A model generated the notes under the pieces. The model worked only from the letters and a program-made list of their open reading frames with translations. It ran no database searches and was not told the origin of the DNA. A program made the position numbers and the translations under genes. A stretch of DNA of 64,000 nt from GWE2-42-39 sp942493345 (GTDB lineage: Bacteria; Bacteroidota; Bacteroidia; Bacteroidales; Prolixibacteraceae), in assembly GCA_942493345.1 (NCBI GenBank), contig OW818695.1:124001-188000 (forward strand), written 5' to 3'. Positions 26,810-34,699 of the stretch are shown in pieces (position 1 is the stretch's first letter; the number at the start of each line of letters is the position of its first letter).

Positions 26810-27916
26810 TCAATTTAATATTTCGCTCAACGGTCTTAACGAACCAACAATTGTAACAGGCATGTTTACTGAAGCATACCTAAATAAAACATCTATATCT
26901 GAGTCACGCAGAGCCACACAACCATCGGTCCAGTCAGCATGTTTTCCTCCGCATCCGTGTATTTCAATCAAATTACCGATACTCGTATATCGGGGCATGT
27001 TCTTTCTATTAGCATTGAACCGTGCCTGATCTTCAGCATTTGGATAATCCAGCAAAAGCGCTTTATAATATTTGGTGTGCCTGCTATTTTTTATCGATGT
27101 AATTCTATATTTTCCTTCCGGAGTACGTTTGTCCCCCTTACAAATTTTGTCTCCAACCCAATTGAGGCCAAGATCAATATTAAACTCGTGTTTTAATTGA
27201 CCAGCCTGATAAAGATAGCATTTACGGGCAAACTTATCGACAACAACAGCATTCGATCTCCGTGCCCTCGACTGGCTAATAGTTTCTTCGGCCTGTCGTT
27301 TCCATACGGAGTAATTACTAAAATATTGCTCCAAATGATTTTTAAAAAACTGATACGATCTGCCGAGCAGTTTTTCAGCTTCTTCTGCTTTCTCACTACA
27401 AGCAAGAAATTGCTGATTCATGTATGCAAGTTCGGCCTCTTTCAGCAATAATTGTCCCCGGTTGTTTTCATCTCTTAATCTTTTTGAGAAGGGAATTTTA
27501 CTGAAGGTTGAGTCATATCTATCAACTAATTTTCGGTTTGCTTGCAGCATGCTTTTTAAGTCAACCTGAAAATTGGTTACTTGCTTTAATGCGGCAGAAG
27601 CAGCTTCTTGTGATTTCTGCGCCGAAAGGGCAGCAAATGATTTTACTTTTGAATAATCCCGTCTTTTATAGAACGGTTTTCGATTTTCACGTTTCCAACG
27701 ATTCATAGCAGAATCGTAAAGGCATTCGGCCTTTAAAAATGATTCCTTCGCATATATATCAGCTTTCCTTACTTTTGCCTGAGATAATGCTTCGCGTGCA
27801 TACGCAGTTTCTTTTAATGGGGCAGGTTGTTTTGTTAAAAACAAATAAAGCGCAACTGCGCCTATAAGAATAAAAATACTTAGAACCCACAAAAACAGTT
27901 TCCGTCTTCTTGTCAT
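26810..27916 (-). CDS. L,D-transpeptidase (YkuD) with a lipoprotein-like helical ectodomain
   Basis: The 368-residue protein has a basic start and one membrane segment (about 7-27), then a helical region (35-215), then a YkuD domain (about 222-355) with LIEIHGCGG (His320) and WTDGCVAL (Cys333). The helical part contains an AK-ADIY-E-F-AM-N-K-F-K pattern (about 47-95) that is also present in the neighbouring lipoprotein, so the two share a domain of the DUF4398 kind. I start at MTRRRKLF (27916) because a strong terminator at 27939-27973 lies inside the longer open frame. The likely job is crosslinking peptidoglycan or anchoring a protein to it. Confidence 0.88.
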   Translation of the reverse strand: MTRRRKLFLWVLSIFILIGAVALYLFLTKQPAPLKETAYAREALSQAKVRKADIYAKESFLKAECLYDSAMNRWKRENRKPFYKRRDYSKVKSFAALSAQKSQEAASAALKQVTNFQVDLKSMLQANRKLVDRYDSTFSKIPFSKRLRDENNRGQLLLKEAELAYMNQQFLACSEKAEEAEKLLGRSYQFFKNHLEQYFSNYSVWKRQAEETISQSRARRSNAVVVDKFARKCYLYQAGQLKHEFNIDLGLNWVGDKICKGDKRTPEGKYRITSIKNSRHTKYYKALLLDYPNAEDQARFNANRKNMPRYTSIGNLIEIHGCGGKHADWTDGCVALRDSDIDVLFRYASVNMPVTIVGSLRPLSEILN

Positions 27917-27938
27917 CGCCAAATGATTCCGGTTTTTG

Positions 27939-27973
27939 TAAAAATCCCCGGGTTTTTTAAAGGCCCGGGGATT
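27939..27973 (-). terminator. Intrinsic terminator between the lipoprotein and L,D-transpeptidase genes
   Basis: ATCCCCGGG (27944-27952) and CCCGGGGAT (27964-27972) form a perfect 9-bp, G+C-rich stem with an 11-base loop. On the minus strand it is followed by T5. It should stop most transcripts after the lipoprotein gene and let a minority run on into the transpeptidases, giving much lipoprotein and little enzyme. Confidence 0.88.
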
Positions 27974-27991
27974 CATTATTGTAATACCTTT

Positions 27992-28597
27992 TTACTTTCT
28001 TTTTGCTGCAGCAACTTTGTCGATAGCTTCAGTCAATTCTGTTTTAATTGTAAGAGCTTTTTCTTTTGCGGCTTTCATTTTGTCAAGAACAACCAAATAT
28101 TCGGTATCCTTAATGTCTGTATTAGCAGCTTCAATCCATTCAGTTGTGGTAGCAATATCGGTTTTAATTTCTTCGATAATTGCAGCACCGCCTTTTCCTC
28201 TCGGAGCTTTGGCAACTAACTGATTGTCTTCTTCAATAAGAGCTTTTACTTCAGCATAGGTTGCTTCAATCTCTGCTTTCAATTCAGCCTTCCGGACAAT
28301 TGTTTTTTCTTTGATTTCTCCAGCCATAGTTGCAGCAACAACTAATTTAGCTTTTGCTACAGAGTATTTCTTGAACCATTTTGAATTTTGTTCTTCGATT
28401 TTCTCCATTGCAACTTTCATTGTGTCCTGAACACCGGCAAATGCTTCTGCCATGTAAATGTCAGCACCAACGGCTTTAGCCGAATCAATAGCAACTTGCG
28501 CCTGCTGAATTTCAGCTTCAGGCATTTTTTCACAACCAGTAAATACTAATAAAGCAATACCTAGTACTGCAATACCACCTAAAAAACGTTTTTTCAT
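27992..28597 (-). CDS. Helical lipoprotein ending in Arg-Lys (DUF4398-like)
   Basis: From MKKRFLGG (28597) the protein has 201 residues, with a signal peptide and lipobox VFTGC (Cys22), so the mature form is lipid-anchored. The rest is almost entirely helical, rich in Ala, Lys and Glu, and probably coiled coil. The first part (33-95) matches the ectodomain of the following L,D-transpeptidase. The C-terminus is KVAAAKRK, ending in a free Lys. The C-terminal Lys of Escherichia coli Braun lipoprotein (Lpp) is the residue L,D-transpeptidases join to peptidoglycan. Lpp is only 58 residues and unrelated in sequence, so any equivalence is functional inference. A longer open frame to 28648 adds an implausible leader. 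Confidence 0.85.
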   Translation of the reverse strand: MKKRFLGGIAVLGIALLVFTGCEKMPEAEIQQAQVAIDSAKAVGADIYMAEAFAGVQDTMKVAMEKIEEQNSKWFKKYSVAKAKLVVAATMAGEIKEKTIVRKAELKAEIEATYAEVKALIEEDNQLVAKAPRGKGGAAIIEEIKTDIATTTEWIEAANTDIKDTEYLVVLDKMKAAKEKALTIKTELTEAIDKVAAAKRK

Positions 28598-28813
28598 TTT
28601 TATAAAACTTAATTTGATAAAGTTAAAATTCATAACCTCTGAAAACATGATTTTTTTTAATGTTCTACGATTATGACGCTAGAGAAATTGAAAGTAACAG
28701 CCCGACCAACATTTTTTCCGAAAGAAATAATAAAATGTGCGTTTTTAGCACTGTAATGTTAATAAAAGGCCGCTATTTTTTTAATTTGCCACTAAAGGTA
28801 TCGATATGATTCC

Positions 28814-28821
28814 TACTTTTG
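28814..28821 (+). promoter_or_regulatory. Putative -7 element of the ECF sigma factor gene
   Basis: TACTTTTG fits TAnnTTTG; TTTG at 28785-28788 is a possible -33 element but at a long 25-base spacing. The box lies downstream of a possible ATG at 28806, which favours the ATG at 28845 as the true start. Confidence 0.45.
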
Positions 28822-28844
28822 TATCGTTAATAAATGTAGGATAC

Positions 28845-29414
28845 ATGAGTGTCGGGATCATCGAAACGCGCAAGGACGAAGAATTGGTAGCATTGATTCT
28901 TCAGGGACAATCGAAGTACTTTGATGTACTATATAAAAGATATTACAACAAAGTATTCGATAAATGCACCAATTTGCTAAAAAATCGAGAGCTGGCCGAA
29001 GAATTTACGAAAGATGTTTTCTCAAAAGTATTCGAAAAACTGACTTCATTTAAAAACAAGTCCTCGTTTTCGACCTGGCTGTATTCAATCACCTATAATT
29101 ATTGTATCGATTATCTTCGGAATAAAAAGAAATTGCACTATCCGGATTGGAATCGGGATAACGAATTACCGGAAATCATTGATGAATCGGATGAAGAAAC
29201 AGATGCAATTGAATACGACAATTTTCTGAAAGTGCTGGAAATGGTTCACCCTGAAGAAAAAGCGTTGTTGATCATGAAATATCAGGATAATTTATCGTTA
29301 CGACAAATGAGCTGTTCATTACGTATTAGTGAGGATGCTGCGAAGATGAGATTGAAACGTGCCCGAACGAGAGTACTTTATTTATACAAAAAAGTATTTG
29401 GGGAATCAAATTGA
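28845..29414 (+). CDS. RNA polymerase ECF-type sigma factor
   Basis: The 189-residue protein has sigma region 2 (FDVLYKRYYNKVFDKC, then FSTWLYSITYNYCIDYLRNK) and region 4 (LRQMSCSLRISEDAAKMRLKRARTR). An acidic linker (ELPEIIDESDEETDAIEYD) separates them. ECF factors redirect RNA polymerase, often to envelope or stress genes, and are usually held by an anti-sigma factor. No membrane anti-sigma gene follows. It is divergent from the lipoprotein/L,D-transpeptidase operon and shares its upstream region, so it may control that operon; this is inference. A further in-frame ATG at 28806 lies before the promoter box. Confidence 0.9.
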   Translation: MSVGIIETRKDEELVALILQGQSKYFDVLYKRYYNKVFDKCTNLLKNRELAEEFTKDVFSKVFEKLTSFKNKSSFSTWLYSITYNYCIDYLRNKKKLHYPDWNRDNELPEIIDESDEETDAIEYDNFLKVLEMVHPEEKALLIMKYQDNLSLRQMSCSLRISEDAAKMRLKRARTRVLYLYKKVFGESN

Positions 29415-29461
29415 TGGTTACCTTATCGATGGTCTTCGTCTACATGATAAACTATTAAGCC

Positions 29462-29860
29462 ATGGGTAAATTATTTATAAGCCTGACTGACAGAGATTCA
29501 ATTATACCTTCCGAAGAAGTAGAGGAAGCAATGCTCAAACATTTTGCGAATGCTGTTAATATTGAATGGTTTTATGAAAACGGAGCCTACGAAACTATTT
29601 TTTATCTCGACAACAAAGAATACATCGCAAAATTCGACCGGAATGCCAAACTCATTGATTACAGGGTGAACCTGCCGCTGGATTTGCTACCGGTTAATAT
29701 CGAAAAATCGCTTGATCCCGAAAAAGAGATAATGAACCTGGTTGAAATTCATAAAAATAATATCATTTCGTATGAGTTGATTCTCCGGAACAAAGAACTG
29801 ATCCGCTTTGTGGCTCTATTTAACCAGGCCGGAGAAAATCTGGGAATGAAAAAATTGTAA
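29462..29860 (+). CDS. PepSY-like cytoplasmic protein of unknown function
   Basis: The 132-residue protein has no signal peptide. The central part, VNIEWFYENGAYETIFYLDN and on to KFDRNAKLIDYRVNLP, has the alternating pattern of the PepSY-like (BLIP-like) folds common in Bacteroidota: W...GxYE.xF, then a second strand pair ending in a short linker. Those relatives are normally secreted, so a cytoplasmic version is unusual. It starts 47 bases after the sigma factor gene in the same direction and is likely co-transcribed with it. A role as sigma modulator is possible but unsupported. Confidence 0.6.
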   Translation: MGKLFISLTDRDSIIPSEEVEEAMLKHFANAVNIEWFYENGAYETIFYLDNKEYIAKFDRNAKLIDYRVNLPLDLLPVNIEKSLDPEKEIMNLVEIHKNNIISYELILRNKELIRFVALFNQAGENLGMKKL

Positions 29861-30010
29861 ACTCAATTTACAGATTCAAATCTTCAGATTCAATATTCAA
29901 ACTTCAAATCAGGAGCAAGGAATGGGAACAGCATTAGCTGATGATTGCATCTTTCGTTCGTCATTTTCCTTCTCTATTCTCTTTGTTCTTATCGCATCGT
30001 GTCTTCAAAA

Positions 30011-31708
30011 TCAGTGAAAGAGATCTTGCTTCTTGCCTTTGACAAAGCTCTCACCCGAATAACATACACCGACCATAATGCCATAGGAATTATATAACTC
30101 TCCTGTATCGATCCCGAACGAAGCAGTGTATCTCAAAGGGGATCTTTCTTTTGCATACTCCATTTCAAAAAGAAAGTAGTTTTGTTTTTTTCCATCGCGG
30201 AAGTAATAATCTTCACGCTCAACAAAATCATGCACATAAAACCCGCTGTATGTACCAAAGTTATTCGTAAAAGTTGCTTTCGCGTTGTATTTCAGGCGAT
30301 CGTTAATCCATCCTTCAGCAGCAAAATGGTGCGATTGGATACGGTTGTTACTAATATTCTCATAGGTTTGTATACCATCCTCTTTAAATAGCTCTATTTG
30401 CTTTTTACTGTGCATGAGCGGATACCCAAAGAAATGATTATCATGAAAATGCCCTAACGGATAAATGCCGTTATTGAAATAGCTGTCGCGTCCACTGTAT
30501 TTACCATCTTTGCCAGTATAGGAATAAAGTATATCGGCAAAATCATCAAAAGTTTTAACTTCTTCGCCCTGGTAATTGAAATTTTCCGTCAGATAGCCTG
30601 TATAGTCAGCAATTGTTTTGTAGTAGCGATCACCCAATCCGACCCCACTCTGGTGTACCGTGTAACCATATTCGTAGTTCAACGACGAAAGCAGGTGTTT
30701 CCCTTTCAGTTGAATATTGAAAATGAGGTTGTGATCGTCGGATTGAACAAAGCCTGAATAATCAGTAAATATGTTCTGGAAGGTGAAATCAAAATATACT
30801 TTTTTGAGATCGAGAATAGCCCCCATATCTACAAACCCCACATGTTCTCCAGGTTTGTTTTCCCCTTCTCCCTGTAAAACTTTTCCTACTTTTTCCGAAG
30901 CATTAATCAAATACGTATTGTAAAAGTCGACCGGTATTTTAGTGCCGTCGCGCATGGTTCCACCAAAAATCACCCCGTGATTCATTCCTATAAAAAGTTG
31001 CAGGGGAAAGTTTCCGGTTTTGGCATACAGGCTTTTAAAATGATAAAGTGGTTTATCGACCCCTATCGGATCACGATCACCGTTGAGAATGCCCTGTACA
31101 AAAGTGGCTTTAAACTGTAGATAGCCTTTCAGAAAAGGGAAATTTGTATAGTCGTAGAACCCGAATGAAAAATAAGGAAAAGGACGAATGTTCCGGAAAT
31201 CCATAAACGGGATTTGTTGGTTGCGGGCATTCAGAAAGTCGATATTTCGTTTGCCTATAATTAAACTGGCAGACCCCCATTTGAATTCGACATATAACTG
31301 TGAAAGGGCTTTGTAATTCCATTGCTCACTGATATAGCCTTCCATTCCAAAAGTAAGGTTACTATTTTTACTAATTTCTGTGCTGTAAGTAGCCCCAGCC
31401 AACAAGTTTAATTCTCCGCTGCCAAAATTATTGACCGTCCCGAATTTATTGGTGTGCAACCATAAAGGAACTAAATCGCTGGAAGAAGCTACCGCATGAG
31501 AACGGGCATACCACCGGATGCTGTCCTGGCCAGAGAGAGAACCGGGAAACAAGAAGGACAAAATCAAAACGATTATACAGGTTGAAATTACGGATTTGAG
31601 ACATGGTAAAAAAAATGCAAATTTCGAATTGTAAATTTTGAATTTTGAATTTGTCCGGGCCGGGTTATCCTGCTGATGTATTGTCTGCAGCGCGATGGTT
31701 TTTGTCAT
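30011..31708 (-). CDS. Wzi-like capsule assembly outer-membrane protein
   Basis: The 565-residue protein fits the Wzi/OmpL47-type beta-barrel family: WYARSHAVASSSDLVPLWLH at the mature N-terminus, repeated amphipathic aromatic strands (FGFYDYTNFPFLKGYLQFKA) and a strand-rich C-terminus. Wzi sits in the outer membrane and helps hold capsular polysaccharide at the surface. The signal peptide core lies at about 36-57 with cleavage near SLSG/Q. The first 30 residues are odd: they are encoded by an AT-rich direct/inverted repeat (SKFKIYNSKF) of the kind seen in spacers here, so the real start may be later at a non-ATG codon. It lies just beyond the end of the polysaccharide operon and plausibly serves it. 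Confidence 0.85.
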   Translation of the reverse strand: MTKTIALQTIHQQDNPARTNSKFKIYNSKFAFFLPCLKSVISTCIIVLILSFLFPGSLSGQDSIRWYARSHAVASSSDLVPLWLHTNKFGTVNNFGSGELNLLAGATYSTEISKNSNLTFGMEGYISEQWNYKALSQLYVEFKWGSASLIIGKRNIDFLNARNQQIPFMDFRNIRPFPYFSFGFYDYTNFPFLKGYLQFKATFVQGILNGDRDPIGVDKPLYHFKSLYAKTGNFPLQLFIGMNHGVIFGGTMRDGTKIPVDFYNTYLINASEKVGKVLQGEGENKPGEHVGFVDMGAILDLKKVYFDFTFQNIFTDYSGFVQSDDHNLIFNIQLKGKHLLSSLNYEYGYTVHQSGVGLGDRYYKTIADYTGYLTENFNYQGEEVKTFDDFADILYSYTGKDGKYSGRDSYFNNGIYPLGHFHDNHFFGYPLMHSKKQIELFKEDGIQTYENISNNRIQSHHFAAEGWINDRLKYNAKATFTNNFGTYSGFYVHDFVEREDYYFRDGKKQNYFLFEMEYAKERSPLRYTASFGIDTGELYNSYGIMVGVCYSGESFVKGKKQDLFH

Positions 31709-31808
31709 TGTTGTTTTGTTTTTCAGAATCAAAAATACAAGGTTGAAAATTTTAAAATTTAAAAGATATTGAATGATGAATATCCAATGTAGAATAACGA
31801 ATGGGAAA

Positions 31809-31855
31809 GCCCCCTTCTAATTCCCCCATGCGGGGGAAGGTTCCGGTTGCGATGG
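31809..31855. repeat. C/G-run hairpin repeat, copy 1
   Basis: The 47-bp unit contains C5TTCTAATTC5-ATGC-G5AAGG and ends in GGTTGCGATGG. It is nearly identical to 33140-33186, which lies in the same orientation on the far side of the helical protein gene. Confidence 0.8.
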
Positions 31856-32143
31856 TTTAACTTTTTTTTTGTTTGTTGTGTTAAAATTGAAATGATGTCA
31901 TGCTTTGCGCCGCAATATGGCATCGTTGTTCAACGTGTCGTTACAAACGACTGGCAGCTTACCCCTACGAAGCAGGCAGGCTATTTTTTAAAAACAGTAA
32001 AATACAGGACAACCGAACCGGTTGCGAAACAGGATACAAATCCCAGAACAGAAGGGTACAAGTTACAAATCCGTACCAGCGGGTGTCAAGGAGATGAATC
32101 CGAATTACAAATCCGGATTAGCCTGAGTGTCTTCTCCATACCT

Positions 32144-32174
32144 AAAGTCCCCCGATTTGGGGGATTAGGGGGTA
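32144..32174. repeat. C/G-run hairpin repeat, copy 2 (inverted orientation)
   Basis: C5-GATTT-G5-ATTA-G5 is the same kind of unit as copies 1 and 3 but in the opposite orientation. Confidence 0.6.
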
Positions 32175-32362
32175 AGCGACATTCTGTAACTTGTATTCGC
32201 GTTATTTAAAATAAAAGGTTCAGCTTGAAATTCGATTCCATCCCGTTATTCAAATTCGGTAAAAAAAAAAACGAGTGCACTCCTTGCTCTCAAAAACCGA
32301 AATACCTGATGAAACCAGTAATCCAGACTGACCAACATTGTTGAATATTTAAACTTTTTTGT

Positions 32363-33058
32363 ATGAATCAAAATCAGATTAACAAATTCCGTATGGGTAG
32401 TTCTGTCGATTTGGCGCTTGACAATCATTCTACCCTGTTTACCGAGAGCGCTGAACTTGTTACTGTTCACCAGCGGTTAAAAGAACAACTGAACCAAATC
32501 AGTCAGCTTCGCCAGATACAGGAAGCTGATACGTCCGGGTTAACCCAGAACAAATCGGATCTGCGACAACGGTTGACTCAACGGATTGCACAACTTTCAG
32601 CAGCTTTGGTTGCTCATGCAACAACCACAAGAAATGCGGAACTGAAAACCAAAGCGACGTACTCAAAAACGAAACTTGCACAGGCCGCCGATCCGGTATT
32701 GTATGATATCGGCGTTTTGCTGGTTGCCCTGGCAACTCCCCTGAAAGAAGCATTGGCAAAGTATTTTGTTACCGAGGCCGAATTTGCAGAAGTAAATTCG
32801 TTACTGTCCGAATTTAAACTATCTATTCCCAAGCGGAGAGTCGCTACGAATATTTCAAAAGTTTCGACCAGTAATATCGGTGATATGGTTGACGCCATGA
32901 TCAAGCTGCTGAACGAGGAAATTGATGTACTGATGGAACCATTCCTTTATCCTCAGCCAGACTTTTACAAGGCTTACAAAAATGCCCGTAAAATCGTAGG
33001 GTATCACGGGCGGGGCAGATCAAAAGACGAAGAGGGCAACGAGCAACCGCAGAGTTAA
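32363..33058 (+). CDS. Helical protein of unknown function (Bacteroidota-type, possibly DUF6261)
   Basis: The 231-residue protein is almost all helix, with no signal peptide or membrane segment. The pattern is a Gln/Leu-rich N-terminal coiled coil, a middle region (ALVAHATTTRNAELKTKATY, then KTKLAQAADPVLYD) and a basic, polar C-terminus ending in DEEGNEQPQS. It recalls uncharacterised Bacteroidota proteins of about 230-240 residues found scattered in several copies per genome. I do not know a function. It stands alone between C/G-run direct repeats (31809-31855 and 33140-33186) and is followed by a strong hairpin at 33077-33107, which suggests it moves or amplifies as a unit. Confidence 0.75.
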   Translation: MNQNQINKFRMGSSVDLALDNHSTLFTESAELVTVHQRLKEQLNQISQLRQIQEADTSGLTQNKSDLRQRLTQRIAQLSAALVAHATTTRNAELKTKATYSKTKLAQAADPVLYDIGVLLVALATPLKEALAKYFVTEAEFAEVNSLLSEFKLSIPKRRVATNISKVSTSNIGDMVDAMIKLLNEEIDVLMEPFLYPQPDFYKAYKNARKIVGYHGRGRSKDEEGNEQPQS

Positions 33059-33076
33059 GTTTTTTATTGGTAGTTA

Positions 33077-33107
33077 TTCACCGGGTGACTTGGAGTCACC
33101 CGGTGAA
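33077..33107 (+). terminator. Strong hairpin after the helical protein gene
   Basis: TTCACCGGGTGAC and GTCACCCGGTGAA form a perfect 13-bp stem with a 5-base loop, 18 bases after the stop codon. The T-run that follows is poor, so it may be a weak terminator or an mRNA-stabilising 3' end. Confidence 0.7.
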
Positions 33108-33139
33108 TTAAACGGACTTTCTATGCGCCGGAATTGAAT

Positions 33140-33186
33140 GCCCCCTTCTAATTCCCCCAAAATGGGGGAAGGTTTGGTTGCGATGG
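33140..33186. repeat. C/G-run hairpin repeat, copy 3
   Basis: Near-identical direct repeat of 31809-31855 (C5TTCTAATTC5-AAAAT-G5AAGG, ending GGTTGCGATGG). The 200 bases from here to 33387 hold only AT-rich spacer with TTCAAACTTC-type motifs and no gene. Confidence 0.8.
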
Positions 33187-33387
33187 ATAGAAATTCAAAC
33201 TTCAAGTTTCAGATTCCAAGGTGAATGATGAATGTAAAATTAAAAGAAAGGATTGTTTTCGATGACTTAAGTAATAAGAATAAGATAATGTCGTATTTTG
33301 TTGTGCAAATGACATGTGATGCAAAAGATAATTCAAATTAGCAAGACAAACTCTATAGCTTGTTTCGAAATGGATTATGCCTTTTGT

Positions 33388-34110
33388 CTATAATCCTTTT
33401 CCTTTCAAAATAACAATAATTCCTTTCCAAATAATTTTTAAATCAAGCATCATCAAACTTAAAGATGAAGAATTTAAATATCGATCAATATATTCATATT
33501 CATAAATAGGATTTCCCATTTCAGAAGTTCCTTTCTTAATATGTCCAAGACCAAGAAGGCCTCCTCTAATAAGAAATCGAGTTACATTTCCTTGTTTAAG
33601 GTCTCTCTCATAATGATGAACAGCTATAGGCCTAGGTCCTACAATAGACATATCTCCTACAAGAACATTAAAAAATTGAGGAATTTCATCTAAATAGAAT
33701 TTTTTCACAAATCGCCCTAAATAGGTTCTGGATTGGGGCTCCCATTCTCTAGCATATGCATGCCAATCGCCTTTGGCTTGTAAGTCTTTGTCTATATATT
33801 TTTCTTTGATTAATCTAATCTTATATTTTTTGAAAATTTTTCCAGCACTCACTGCATTATAATAAAAAAATAAAGGCCCACGATTTTCCAAAATAATGAC
33901 CCCTTCAATAATGTTCCAAAGAAGTAGTAGTAATATGATGGGTAAGCAGCAAATTAAAATAATAATAGCTACAATTTTATCAAAAAACAACTTGATTAGA
34001 GGTACTTCTAAAGGAGTTTTTATTTCAAAGATTTCCTTGTATTGAATTTTTATTTGCTCTGTTGGAGCTTTATATGGAAAAGCCTCTATCGGTTCGTTAT
34101 GAATTCCCAT
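33388..34110 (-). CDS. Initiating sugar-phosphate transferase (bacterial sugar transferase family)
   Basis: The 240-residue protein consists of an N-terminal membrane hairpin (about 45-66) and the monotopic catalytic domain of the WbaP/PglC superfamily. LDEIPQFFNVLVGDMSIVGP, followed by RP, is the signature. Such enzymes move a sugar-1-phosphate from a nucleotide sugar onto undecaprenyl phosphate at the inner membrane, the first step of repeat-unit assembly. It is the last gene of the long minus-strand polysaccharide operon, separated from the other genes by an IS200 remnant. The family Arg-Glu/Asp active-site pair has a variant form here (KIRLIKEKYI instead of KFRSM), so activity towards standard substrates is less certain. 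Confidence 0.88.
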   Translation of the reverse strand: MGIHNEPIEAFPYKAPTEQIKIQYKEIFEIKTPLEVPLIKLFFDKIVAIIILICCLPIILLLLLWNIIEGVIILENRGPLFFYYNAVSAGKIFKKYKIRLIKEKYIDKDLQAKGDWHAYAREWEPQSRTYLGRFVKKFYLDEIPQFFNVLVGDMSIVGPRPIAVHHYERDLKQGNVTRFLIRGGLLGLGHIKKGTSEMGNPIYEYEYIDRYLNSSSLSLMMLDLKIIWKGIIVILKGKGL

Positions 34111-34180
34111 TTCAATTTAAATTAGTGTGTTAATACGAGTGTTATTGGTGATTATGAGGTACGGTCAGAATGTAATAATG

Positions 34181-34675
34181 CCCCCGGAGCAAGCTCCAAG
34201 CTATCAGCTACTACGGCCTAAGTTGTTTTGAATGCATTACCATATTGTCCAACTGTGTTTGCATAAATCCTCCGTCCAAAAGTTCCCTTCCAATAAATCC
34301 TCTTTAACTTCAGGATAGTTCTTAAGCAACACTCGATCAGTTATACTTTTTATGGTTTGTGCAATCTTTCAAATAGCCATTATAGGCAAACTTTGTATCA
34401 GAAAATGCACATGATCTTCATCAGTCCCAATTTCTACAAACTGTAGTTTATATCTTTCACTGATGAGTTGCACACAAACTTCCTTTACGCAATCGTTTAT
34501 TTGCCCATCAATAACTTTTTTTCGATATTTGACTGGAAAGACTAAATCATAAAGCAACAAGGTTTTATTATGTCTTTTGCATATATGCTCATCCATGTTG
34601 ACAAAATGCGCCTTTTCAAAGCGTCATGAAAACCTAAAGATTTTCAAATTTTCCTCTATACAACCAGAGGTCTCA
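34181..34675 (-). mobile_element. IS200/IS605-type element remnant
   Basis: A decayed tnpA is flanked by short hairpins in the places where IS200 elements have subterminal stems: CCTCT...AGAGG at 34653-34670 (upstream end) and GGAGC-AA-GCTCC at 34186-34197 (downstream end). Exact ends are uncertain. As IS200 does not duplicate its target, no repeat is expected. Confidence 0.6.
34218..34596 (-). pseudogene. tnpA: IS200/IS605 transposase TnpA, broken
   Basis: The open part (75 codons from ATG 34596) includes DLVFPVKYRK and the HUH metal motif EDHVHFLIQ. An in-frame TGA then interrupts it. Reading on in the same frame gives KIAQTIKSITDRVLLKNYPE and EDLLEGNFWTE. One frameshift later comes YANTVGQYGNAFKTT with the nucleophile Tyr region, ending at TAG 34218-34220. 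The full set of pieces matches the Y1 HUH transposase of about 140-150 residues. With a stop and a frameshift it cannot work. Confidence 0.85.
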
Positions 34676-34699
34676 AGGAATTCGTTTGAGTAAAACAGT

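Larger units (their letters stand above)
31733..32362. other. Repeat-rich intergenic region
   Basis: I find no believable gene in these 630 bases; a 120-codon open frame at 31847-32209 is read straight through repeats. The region holds two C/G-run hairpin repeats (31809-31855, 32144-32174) and two copies of TTACAAATCCG (32063-32073, 32105-32115). On the minus strand TATTTTTG at 31730-31737 may be the -7 box of the Wzi gene. Confidence 0.65.

Noticed and set aside
31847..32209. 120-codon open frame upstream of the helical protein gene
   Set aside because: It reads through C/G-run and TTACAAATCCG repeats, giving peptides typical of translated repeats.
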